A model generated the notes under the pieces. That model had not been told where the DNA came from and did no database searches. It worked only from the letters and a program-made list of their open reading frames with translations. Of a DNA stretch of 64,000 nucleotides, positions 55,266 through 63,547 are shown piece after piece (position 1 is the first letter of the stretch; each line of letters opens with the position of its first letter). Source of the stretch: Ruegeria denitrificans (lineage in GTDB: Bacteria; Pseudomonadota; Alphaproteobacteria; Rhodobacterales; Rhodobacteraceae); assembly GCF_001458295.1 (NCBI RefSeq), contig NZ_CYUD01000006.1, positions 186,001 to 250,000 of the forward strand, in the 5' to 3' direction. A program made the translations under genes and the position numbers.

Positions 55266-55904
55266 TCATAGCTTATTAAACACGATTACAAGGCCGACAT
55301 CGTTCTCATGCCCCTCTGGAGGTTTCGCACCAGCCTCGTAAATTGGTTCCTCACGTATTATTGGTTCGGAAATGAGGTTGCCCGCAGTCATGCGTTCAAA
55401 CGCCTGTTTAAACCCGGCTGGCTGGTAGAATGTAGGATTGCCGCTGATCGCAAACACTGCCCCCGGACGTGCAACGCGCATCAATTCGGAAAGCGCCTCT
55501 GAGCCCACATGCCCGTGAGTAAATGTACCAGCGCTCAGAACGCCAATGTACGAATTGTCACGCAGCGGGATTGGCTTAGTCAGATCGGCTTCAAAGAGTT
55601 CCCCATAACGCCCCTTTGCATTTGCCTGCTCCAGCATCTCGGGGGAAATATCAATGCCGTCGATCACGGAACTGGTCGGCAGGTAATCCGCAACAAGCCC
55701 AGTTCCGCACCCCACGTCCAGTGCTGGCCACATACCTCCAGCCTCCAAGTAAGCTTCCGCAATGATTTTTGCGAACCTGTAGCCACTGCGACCGGCGAAT
55801 TCTTCATCGTAAGTCGATGCCCAGTCACTATATAATTTCAGATTGGCTTCAGTAGTCTTTAAGTTGTAGGCAGCATCCAGACTAGGGCTATCATTGTCAG
55901 TCAT
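55266..55904 (-). CDS. Class I SAM-dependent methyltransferase
   Basis: A 212-residue small methyltransferase. Motif I ALDVGCGTGLVADYLP and GIDISPEMLEQANAKGRYG; SAGTFTHGHVGSEALSELMRVARPGA is the post-motif segment. N-terminal KLYSDWASTYDEEFAGRSGY resembles the SAM methyltransferase lineage that acts on small acids and quinones. No linked gene points to a substrate. Preceded by AGGT but otherwise weak signals. Confidence 0.8.
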   Translation of the reverse strand: MTDNDSPSLDAAYNLKTTEANLKLYSDWASTYDEEFAGRSGYRFAKIIAEAYLEAGGMWPALDVGCGTGLVADYLPTSSVIDGIDISPEMLEQANAKGRYGELFEADLTKPIPLRDNSYIGVLSAGTFTHGHVGSEALSELMRVARPGAVFAISGNPTFYQPAGFKQAFERMTAGNLISEPIIREEPIYEAGAKPPEGHENDVGLVIVFNKL

Positions 55905-56108
55905 CGAGGCGACCTTTTCTTAGCGTGGTAGTCGGGCGACGTCATGGAGGACAACGTAGCCATATCATGATCGTAGGTATCGACTATTCCAATGTCCATT
56001 CACGCGTAACTACATAGACTGACTCAGGGGGAACAAACTTCAGGTGGCGGTCAGCTAGCAGCCTATATCTAATTTCTGCATAGGGCTCGCTACCGCTAAT
56101 GTCTGCAA

Positions 56109-56168
56109 CACGCGCCAGCAAACCTAGCATTCACCGGCGAGCTTTGAAGATACCGAGAAGCGGACAAG
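56109..56168 (+). repeat. Dispersed intergenic repeat, copy E
   Basis: CGCGCCAGCAAACCTAGCAT, TCACCGGCGAGCTTTGAAGA and a terminal GAAGCGGAC. It retains the CAGC ... CATTCAC ... CTTTG ... GCGGAC skeleton of the other copies. It lies in the 298-base gap 55905-56202, otherwise empty of genes. Confidence 0.55.
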
Positions 56169-56202
56169 GGCCGTTCACGCAACAAAACGACATAATTGAC
56201 AG

Positions 56203-57894
56203 CTAAAGACCCGCCTCACTAAGTCCGCGCAGCATATCCTCGGTTCCCGCGCCCATCCAACCTAGACTTGAACGCAGAGACTCGACTGAGGGTCTTGAGG
56301 CACCTGTTCCGCTGAAATATCGATCAAGCAATTCGCTGGCGGCTTCGACCCTGCCGTCCAACGCCAGCGCAGAAGCCATCGCAAGATTAGCGAACGAGTC
56401 TTGCGGTGCAGTTGCGAGCGCACGTTCAAGGGCTGCAATTGCCAAATCGTTTTGATTGCTCTGGATGTGCGCAAGACCAAGGTATTTCTCCTTTGTGAAA
56501 GGGCGGAATCTTGGATTGAGTTCCAGCGCATACTCGAAGTACGGGATGGCTTTCTCCGGTTCATCACTCGCCATGTGTACCAAGCCTGCACAAACATAGC
56601 CGCAGTCCAAGTTCGGATTTAAGTCCATAGCCGTACGGCACGCCGGCATTCCCAATTCGGGCTGACCCATTCGCGCGTAACCCGCACCCACCAGCCAATA
56701 GGGTTCAGCATTCATTGGATCCGCCTGCGTCGCCTTTAGAGCTGTCTCCAGTGACAGCTGCGCAGAATCCGCACGGCTGACGCCCGGCACGTTTGCTAGG
56801 CTCCCGACAAGATGAACAAAAGCAAGACCGCCCCAGGCTGATGCAATTCCGGGATCAAGTTCGGTCGCTTTGGTCAATAGCGCGTAAGCTTCTTGATAGT
56901 CCGTTACACTTTGATGATTGTAGAGCAGTACGTTTCCACGCAGCGCATAGTCCCAGGCATTGTCCATCAGTTCCGGATCCTGACGGTCCAGGTCGGCTTT
57001 CCGAAGTTCAGCCCGCAACACCGACGCGATCTGACCGGTTACGTTGCCTTGAAGTTCGAATAGATCGGCGACAGGCCGGTCATATCGCTCTGACCAGAGA
57101 TGGCTGTCGTTTTCGCCATCAATCAACTGGGCATTGACCCTGACGCGGTCGCCCTCCAACCGGACGCTGCCCTCCAGCACATAGCGAACTCCGAGGTCTG
57201 CCGCCACCTGAGACGCGCCTACGTTCTTGTCGCGATAAGTAAAGGATGTGCTGCGCGAGATGACGAACGCGTCCCGAATTCTGGACAGATCAGTGATAAG
57301 GTCTTCGGTGAAAGCATCGGCAAGATAGGTTTTGCTTTCATCGCCTGAAAGATTGTCGAAGGGGAGGACGGCGATTGACGGGCCGGGCGGTTTTGCAACG
57401 CCCGCCACTTCGGAGGAAGAGTCCTGCCAAAAGACATAGGCAACAATCGCGAGTGCGATTGCCGCCGCTATCGCGGTATATCGCCCAAGCCCTGCTGGGA
57501 TCGCAGTTCGACCCGCTCGGTTGTCGCCTGACGCAGGCCGTTCAGCGCGAGAGATTGCAATCCGATCCTCCAGAGTTTGTGGCGCTTCATCGACCTTGAC
57601 GGGGGCGACAAAACTGAAACCTCTGCGCGGGTAAGTCTTGATGAATCGCTGCTGTTCCCTGTCATCGTGCAATGCTTTGCGTATGGATCTAATCTGCGTG
57701 CTGATGGCTGCATCCGATACGATCTTTCCATCCCAAAGGGCGTCACAGAGTTCCTCGCGCGAGATGATCCTCTCGTTCTCATTCAGAAAATAGTGCAGCA
57801 AATCCAGCGCGCGGGGTTCGAGAGGGATGGCTTCATCGTCCCGAAAGAGCCCACGTGAGGGGTCAAACGTGAAACGGTCGAACCGATACCGCAT
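56203..57894 (-). CDS. CadC-type membrane regulator with TolB and TPR domains
   Basis: A 563-residue single-pass regulator. Residues 1-105 form a wHTH of the OmpR/CadC class (YRFDRFTFDPSRGLF, ISTQIRSIRKALHDD, KTYPRRGFSFVAPV); a transmembrane segment follows (AIAAAIALAIVAYVFW, about 139-154), then a TolB-like domain (GPSIAVLPFDNLSGDESKTYL), then about six TPR-like helical repeats to the end. This architecture is a common alphaproteobacterial type whose signal is usually unknown. Divergent from a secreted small protein with ~180 bases between, which could be its target. Confidence 0.85.
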   Translation of the reverse strand: MRYRFDRFTFDPSRGLFRDDEAIPLEPRALDLLHYFLNENERIISREELCDALWDGKIVSDAAISTQIRSIRKALHDDREQQRFIKTYPRRGFSFVAPVKVDEAPQTLEDRIAISRAERPASGDNRAGRTAIPAGLGRYTAIAAAIALAIVAYVFWQDSSSEVAGVAKPPGPSIAVLPFDNLSGDESKTYLADAFTEDLITDLSRIRDAFVISRSTSFTYRDKNVGASQVAADLGVRYVLEGSVRLEGDRVRVNAQLIDGENDSHLWSERYDRPVADLFELQGNVTGQIASVLRAELRKADLDRQDPELMDNAWDYALRGNVLLYNHQSVTDYQEAYALLTKATELDPGIASAWGGLAFVHLVGSLANVPGVSRADSAQLSLETALKATQADPMNAEPYWLVGAGYARMGQPELGMPACRTAMDLNPNLDCGYVCAGLVHMASDEPEKAIPYFEYALELNPRFRPFTKEKYLGLAHIQSNQNDLAIAALERALATAPQDSFANLAMASALALDGRVEAASELLDRYFSGTGASRPSVESLRSSLGWMGAGTEDMLRGLSEAGL

Positions 57895-58075
57895 TAGCAG
57901 TCTCCTGTATTGCCTTATGACAACTCAGATCACCCTTAGAATTCCTCATGTGTCCCTTAAGCACAAGTCCGCGCCGTGGAGCAATCTTTGACTTGCAAGC
58001 CCGGACCTCCGCGCCTGATGCGCCGTCGCGCAACAAGCAGCGGCAGCCGTTCAGCACAATTTGGAGGCACATCAA

Positions 58076-58501
58076 ATGAAAACTCGTATCAATACCTTTG
58101 CAGCACTACTTGCCTTGACAGCACTTTCCGCCCCGGCACTTGCAGAAACCCAGCTGGAAAATGCGCTCGCGAACGGTGCCCATCGTTTGACCGCCGAAGA
58201 GGTGAGCATTCGTCTGGCTGACAAGACTGTCACGTTTGAAAACGCAAATACCGGTGCCAAGGCGCTGGTGTACTATGATGGCAGCAACGGCACCAAGCTG
58301 AAGCTGGAAGACGGAACCTTGCTAGATGGTTTTTATGCCTTTGATCTCGCCGACCACGTATGCGTTGGTGTCTACGGCGACGCACCGATGCGCCTGCGGT
58401 GTGTGCATGTCGTTCTGATTGACGGTGTGATGCACAAATTCGAACTCGACGGAAGCCTGCGCGGGCGAATTATCGAAGAAGTCAGCGGCAACATTATCTG
58501 A
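58076..58501 (+). CDS. Exported small hypothetical protein
   Basis: A 141-residue protein with a clear signal (MKTRINTFAALLALTALSA, cleavage about residue 23) and a beta-rich mature part: TFENANTGAKALVYYDGSNG and DLADHVCVGVYGDAPMRLRC, with two Cys likely disulfide-bonded. Resembles uncharacterised DUF995-like proteins. ATG 58076 is preceded by TTGGAGGCACATCAA, a strong site. Its promoter faces that of the CadC-type regulator. Confidence 0.7.
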   Translation: MKTRINTFAALLALTALSAPALAETQLENALANGAHRLTAEEVSIRLADKTVTFENANTGAKALVYYDGSNGTKLKLEDGTLLDGFYAFDLADHVCVGVYGDAPMRLRCVHVVLIDGVMHKFELDGSLRGRIIEEVSGNII

Positions 58502-59091
58502 TCTCCATTATCTCACTCGCACAGCTGTCGGAAAGTTGTGCGGGTGAATTGGATGAACAACACTCTTCCATCACCGACACTGTCAAACATTCTAAATTGG
58601 ACGTCAGCTGCGGGATCGCAGCTCCCAATCTCTTGACACTACAGCTGTGGTTGCTTCCGGCAAAATAGCTAGACTTTGCAAAGTCAGCTTTCTGCGCATT
58701 GCTGTTATTGGGGTATCGCACAGCATCGGTCAAAGTGGACTCCGAAGTAGACAGTCGCCGCACTCGGTGTGAGCGACTGCTATGCGGACTAGAGCGGTCT
58801 TCCGAAGCGCAAAGCATGGAAGATGGTGCGGGCGCAGCCAAGCCACGGCCTATGACTATTGCCCGAAGTTGCAATGAAGGGCTTGGTCTTGACGGGGGAT
58901 GGGGCTTCAAAGCCCCCCCTAAAAAATGCCAGCCGTTTACGGTTGTCCGAAGACGCGCAAGGGATGGTAGCCGCAGGGCCGAGACCGCAAGCGGGCTCGG
59001 TTCACGACAGTCTGCCCGTAAGCATCTGAGATTATGTATGTTCTATAGCAAAGCGGCAAGCCCTGATGGTTGAGGTCTACTTGCAGTCTGA
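58502..59091. other. 590-base gap between backbone patchwork and Argonaute
   Basis: No supported gene. It contains a TTTGCAAAGTCAGCTTTCTG stretch (58675-58694) reminiscent of the dispersed repeat family, a perfect palindrome GGGGCTT-CA-AAGCCCC at 58901-58916 with no T-run in the required direction, and mixed low-complexity DNA. Probably the former right end of the neighbouring mobile cargo. Confidence 0.45.
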
Positions 59092-60510
59092 TCACATGAA
59101 GCAGCGAAAGTCGTAGATGCGGTCAACCATCTGTGGGTTTTGTTGAAGGATGTCCGCGAAGGCCTTGGAATAGACCAGCGTGACCGGCAACTTCTTGTAT
59201 AGCGTGTTGTTGTTCCAATCCATCTTCGTTAAACCAAGGATGCCCGCGCATGTGTCGTGCCAACCACCTTCGCCGGAGAAACGGCGTAGCAAGACAGGCG
59301 ATGGCGTCGGTTTGAGCGAGCCTTCTTTGTAGACGTTGTAGCGCGAGTTCTGGACATGGACTCCCTGCACGCTGCCTTGCGTCCAGAGCAACGCCTCATT
59401 TCCGCTTAGCGGCAGATAACTGCCGCGCTGAACCGGGTATTTGTGTGGTGAAGGCGACCTTTGATCGGTGAATCGAACACCTTTCCAGTCACTGCCCTTG
59501 ACGATTTGGACGAGTTCAATCTCTGTACCGGCGCGAAAGCTGTCAAATGCTCCGAGGATTTCTTCTTCGGTGAAGGATGTGTTCTTGTGAATGGTCACTT
59601 TTTTTGGTGGTGATCCCAGATGACCACCCTGGTAGATTGCCAGGCTACGAGATAGGACCGACTGCATTTCATAGTAAGACAGGTAAGGGTTGCTCTGGCT
59701 GTCCTGCGTAAAATCCTTTGTGTCATACGCCACAAATTTAAAGCCCGTTCCGTCCGGATCAAAGACCTGGCTGCAACATGTGCTGTACTGAGTGCCGGTT
59801 TTCTCATCGGTCTTCATGGCATAGCTGATACCGATAAATGCTTCATCTGGTGCAAGGCCTGTGAGTTTCCAGGGTATCCCGCCTGACTTGGCGTACAGCG
59901 CAACGCTCAGGCCCCACATGACGTTTGCACGGCACCGTCGATTGAAGCTTGCTTGCCGCACGATTTGGATGGGGATATCAGAAGGTGCACAATAAGCTTT
60001 TAGATAGTCGTGGAAATCAAAGTTCTCGCCTTCAAAACAAGACGCCCACTCATCGGGCAACATGACCAAGGCAACATCAAAATTGGCGCGAAGTGGAGAT
60101 AGGCGGGCAATGCACCTGAAAAGCCCCTGCGCCAGTTCATGCTTTGAGCGCGCCTTTGCAAATTCATCCAGTTCCTTCGGAAATTTTAACGTGAGCGTCT
60201 CATCTAGTGGCGCAATCGGAGTTCTAAAGAGTACCTCGAAGCCGGGATAGCGGGGATAGTAGTTCTTTGCCTCAACGGGATCAGCCACCGATTGAAGCTC
60301 ATTGACCAACCCGCGAAGCTTCCCGAATTCCCTTTCGGGAGCAACAAGTGCGAAACGCACAGTCGGTAGCGTTCCGAATTTGAGCCCGTAAGGACCATGA
60401 TCAATCAGGCCGACTAAGGGGTGCTTGTGGGTTCGCCCGCCATTAAAAACCAGATCAGGCTCGGGAAGCTGTGAATACCCACAGATTTCACCTTGATGGT
60501 CAACGATCAT
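59092..60510 (-). CDS. Short prokaryotic Argonaute (MID-PIWI), catalytically inactive
   Basis: A 472-residue protein. An N-terminal part (1-130) leads into a MID domain (about 130-215; [13 protein letters not shown] at 205-217 is the short-Ago consensus) and a PIWI domain (about 220-472). In the first catalytic strand EAFIGISYA (223-231) the Asp is replaced by Ser, and VTIHKNTSF (305-313) has Asn where the third acidic residue belongs, so slicing is not expected; such Agos work as guide-dependent sensors for a partner toxin. The end [18 protein letters not shown] (427-444) and [11 protein letters not shown] is typical. AAGGAGGTTGGC and an ATGA overlap with an upstream stop show coupled translation. 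Confidence 0.85.
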   Translation of the reverse strand: MIVDHQGEICGYSQLPEPDLVFNGGRTHKHPLVGLIDHGPYGLKFGTLPTVRFALVAPEREFGKLRGLVNELQSVADPVEAKNYYPRYPGFEVLFRTPIAPLDETLTLKFPKELDEFAKARSKHELAQGLFRCIARLSPLRANFDVALVMLPDEWASCFEGENFDFHDYLKAYCAPSDIPIQIVRQASFNRRCRANVMWGLSVALYAKSGGIPWKLTGLAPDEAFIGISYAMKTDEKTGTQYSTCCSQVFDPDGTGFKFVAYDTKDFTQDSQSNPYLSYYEMQSVLSRSLAIYQGGHLGSPPKKVTIHKNTSFTEEEILGAFDSFRAGTEIELVQIVKGSDWKGVRFTDQRSPSPHKYPVQRGSYLPLSGNEALLWTQGSVQGVHVQNSRYNVYKEGSLKPTPSPVLLRRFSGEGGWHDTCAGILGLTKMDWNNNTLYKKLPVTLVYSKAFADILQQNPQMVDRIYDFRCFM

Positions 60511-60715
60511 GCCAACCTCCTTGAAAAAGCCGTGCGGGTTCCCAAAACGAAACGGGGATTCTCGCGCTCGCTTCCATCATCGAAGGCTTTGACTTCAATG
60601 TCCGAGCCGCGCTCATGTGGACCGAGGAGTAGCTCCGCCCACGCGGTCAAGAGCGTGTTGAATGTGTCGTTGACAATAATCTGCGCCCGCTGAACGGTTC
60701 TGCACCCAAATATCG
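60507..60715 (-). pseudogene. 3' remnant of the Argonaute partner gene (probable)
   Basis: A frame reading VQRAQIIVNDTFNTLLTAWA, then [20 protein letters not shown] and [15 protein letters not shown], ends TGA at 60507-60509, overlapping the Argonaute ATG as ATGA. The protein-like composition and coupling mark it as the C-terminal end of a gene that once preceded the Argonaute, where short Agos carry an APAZ-fused effector (TIR, Sir2, DUF4365/nuclease). I cannot show the APAZ identity by eye. Upstream the frame runs into the truncated integrase-like gene, so the effector 5' part is lost. The ~100 bases 60613-60715 are also read in the integrase frame. Confidence 0.55.
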
Positions 60716-61998
60716 GACTCAAGGCTATACCGAAGTGCATCCCCTTCACCGGAGTCTAGGCACTTTACTTGTATCTTCCGCCAAGGCAGTTCAGTCATGG
60801 TATAGATTAGATAGGCGACGACGGGGTTCCAAACCTGCCTAGCGCTGCCATCCACGTTGATCGTGAAGTAATCCGCTTGTAATGATTTGGGCCATGCCCA
60901 GTTGTCTTCTGTTAAAATTTTTTGAACTAATTTGACGAGACGCCTTGGTAAGAAAGCGGATGTAGTTTGCGTAGGTTTGCCGACAGAAACTGCCTTCGCT
61001 TTATTTTCAAACTGCTTTCTTTCCAAGTTCGTCAACAATGGGTGACCGTAACTTGTCCTGTCTTCCCCTTCAACCAGGACCATATTTTCTTCGATGAACC
61101 AGTCCACCATGTCCGCAATGTAGTTAACTATCGGGACCATTTTGCCCTTAAGGGTTCCACCGCCACAGTCGACTACATGATCGACCCAACTAGGAGAGGC
61201 GCGATGGGAGGATAAAAACACCTTTGGATCGCTTCGCACGTCCTCTGGGTACAGATCCAACCAAGAAGCAAAGTTCAAAAACGGGCCGTTGCTGTACTTG
61301 GTTGTCTTGGCCAGCCTTGGACCAGAGCGGTATTCAGTTAGAATTTCGACCCATTTTATTAGGTTCGCCGGGGGGTTCTTTATTATTTCTACTGACTTGC
61401 CTGTAATACGCCCAGCCGTCGCAAGGCGTTTTACTTTAACAGGTTTGTCGTAGCCAAGTTTTGTTGGGAAGCTGGCATTCAAGTATTCAGCAAGTTTGGA
61501 GAACGCTCGCTTGTGCTGAGCATTGAAATCGAGAGAAGGCTTCCATTGGGTGTCTGAGTTTTTGAACTGAAGAACGAATGTCGTCCAAACCTCCTCTGAG
61601 ATGTCAGAAACGGACGATACAGTAGTCGAAAAGTACAAAGCGTACAGAATGCGGCGCACATACGGACGAGTGCCTTCTGAGAGGTTGGTTTCAAATAAAT
61701 AGGCGATAACCGATTCAAAACCATCGGGAAATACGTCGATGTTTTGTGCGAAAACCCTAAACGCATGTGGGTTTCCGCGTGTGAAATCGAAAGCGAACCT
61801 GAGTGGAAATAGGATACCTCCGTTTTGAGTTGTACTTAGGAGTTCTGCGACTAGGGACGGTTCTGCCGTAGATTCGAATTGTTTTGTCAACTCGACAATC
61901 TTGCCAACAGTTAGGCCATTGGTACTTCTATTTTGCCTGTGATGAAAATTGCTGATGGAACTATTTATGAGACATCCATTGACTTCGATTGCTGCCAT
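60613..61998 (-). CDS. Truncated GmtZ/VPA1269-like integrase
   Basis: A 461-residue protein whose family features are the N-terminal FHHRQNRSTNGLTVGKIVELT and the internal VDWFIEENMVLVEGEDRTSY, TTSAFLPRRLVKLVQKIL, VAYLIYTMTELPWRKIQVKC and LDSGEGD block. These match the VPA1269/gamma-mobile-trio integrase family as I remember it; full-length members are roughly twice as long. After LDSGEGDALRYSLE the frame enters DNA that reads better as a different protein, so the C-terminal half is missing and the last ~38 residues are spurious. Start follows GGAGCATTTCAATAA. Separated by 43 bases from the recombinase pseudogene upstream. Confidence 0.6.
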   Translation of the reverse strand: MAAIEVNGCLINSSISNFHHRQNRSTNGLTVGKIVELTKQFESTAEPSLVAELLSTTQNGGILFPLRFAFDFTRGNPHAFRVFAQNIDVFPDGFESVIAYLFETNLSEGTRPYVRRILYALYFSTTVSSVSDISEEVWTTFVLQFKNSDTQWKPSLDFNAQHKRAFSKLAEYLNASFPTKLGYDKPVKVKRLATAGRITGKSVEIIKNPPANLIKWVEILTEYRSGPRLAKTTKYSNGPFLNFASWLDLYPEDVRSDPKVFLSSHRASPSWVDHVVDCGGGTLKGKMVPIVNYIADMVDWFIEENMVLVEGEDRTSYGHPLLTNLERKQFENKAKAVSVGKPTQTTSAFLPRRLVKLVQKILTEDNWAWPKSLQADYFTINVDGSARQVWNPVVAYLIYTMTELPWRKIQVKCLDSGEGDALRYSLESDIWVQNRSAGADYCQRHIQHALDRVGGATPRST

Positions 61999-62041
61999 TT
62001 ATTGAAATGCTCCTTCACTTAGCGATTGGATACTAGCCGTC

Positions 62042-63547
62042 TCAGTTGTGGCCCGGATCGTGTGTATGAAGCTCCGTTTTGGCTTTGTTGAGAGCTGCAT
62101 TCACCATTTCCCACTCTGGCTCGGTGTAGACTCGCTGGCTTTCGATATGACGGTGGTGCATTGCCTTCTTAATCGCCGGTGGAACAACCCCAGCGTTTTA
62201 AAGAGTTTGAGCATATGCATGTCTTAGTGCGTGGGGAGTCGTACCGAACTTTTTCCCTCTTGGAATGAGTTCACCGAATCTTGCCTCAATCCGTCTTAGG
62301 GCGCGTTCCCACGCTCCGTTGAATGCTGAGTACGAATAGGGGTTTCCAATACATGATTTTTCCGAAGAGCGATCTTCGCCTCTGGCGACAAACAAAAAAG
62401 GGTGTTGGCATTCGCCTCTCGCGACCCGCATGCAAACAAGTTCATGGCGGTAGTCCAGGTAAGCGTTGTAGTAAGAAGAAAATAGATATTCGAGTGACCT
62501 ATGGACAAAGAAGGCTTCAGTCTGGTTCGTGCCTGAATCTAAGTCCAGATCTTTCCAATATACTCGAAGTGACTTTTCCGGCGCTTCTTTACGAGGCGAT
62601 AGTCCTAACCTATCCAGGTACTGGCGCCTGGTTCCTGTCTCACCAACAAGGAAGGTTTGTGCTTGGTCAGGATGACGAAGCATAGGAACGCAACGCTCTT
62701 CTCAATCAAAAGTAAAATAAACCACGTCGTTGAACCAAAGTTGCAAAGGCTCGGACAACCTTAGGCCTGCACCCATTAGTAGTAGAAAGATCATCTTTGC
62801 CGTGACGTCTTCACGGTCGAAGAGACTGTCGGCAGTTTCGTTCTTGACAAACCCGAATTCCAGCATGTTGACGATTAGCTGGGGATCCATGTGTTTCACT
62901 GACCTTCGCCCTGAAGCGAGCTTGTCCAACCCCAGCGATTCTCGCGATGATTTGCGCAGCCTTTCTGCTTCCTTCGCATCGTCTTTTAGATGTCTTAGAA
63001 AGCACTTTTCGTGTCGTCTTTTTGCGCTAACCAGAAAACATACAAACTCGCCTTCGTTCCGAGGTTTGGAAGAAAAGGTCCTTGCTAGTGGCTTGAGAGG
63101 ATGGTCACTTCCTAGGCTTTCTAAGTTGCCCAAGACTCCTTCGATAAACTGCTCCAAGTGCCTAGCCAGTTCACAAACGACATTGGGTGACATTGGCACC
63201 CAGCATAGGCCGGTCGGGTCGACACCATTGTGCGGGATGGTCCCTCTTTGGATCGCCCGGATAAACGCTTTGCATGTGGCTGAATGCACATTTCGTATGC
63301 TATTAGCATTGTCGAATTCGTAGACGGAACAAAAGTCGAAAAAAAGACCTATTGCCCGGGCAGCTCGCCGTTTCCAACCGAGGCTCTTGCTTTGATTGTC
63401 CACAAAGTAATCGAAAAGCAGATGGAACACCTTCGGGCGCTTGTCATTAAACAGCCAAAGAACCGGTGTGATCGGATGAGACTTATTTTCCGTCCTGTGA
63501 ATTAGAACCGCGTGGTGCCTGCCCGAGTTTTGGTCAATGTTTTTCAA
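62042..63547 (-). pseudogene. GmtY-like tyrosine recombinase with two in-frame stops
   Basis: The frame runs unbroken over 502 codons except for TGA at 62702-62704 and TAA at 62198-62200; all parts stay in one frame, with no indels. Catalytic features are intact: first Arg in LLLMGAGLRLSEPLQLWFND, HALRHAYAQTL (H-x-x-R), KAMHHRHIESQ (third His/conserved His) and the Tyr of QRVYTEPE lies beyond the second stop. N-terminal half (KRRAARAIGLFFDFCSVYEF) is a SAM-like core-binding domain. Resembles the tyrosine recombinase GmtY of gamma-mobile-trio islands. Ending 43 bases before the GmtZ-like gene. Confidence 0.75.

Noticed and set aside
58901..58916. Perfect palindrome as terminator of the Argonaute gene
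   Set aside because: It lacks a T-run in the minus-strand direction and lies 175 bases past the stop.
62042..63547. Recoding (selenocysteine or readthrough) of the recombinase stops
   Set aside because: Two different stop codons are involved and no SECIS-like structure stands out; simple mutation is more likely.
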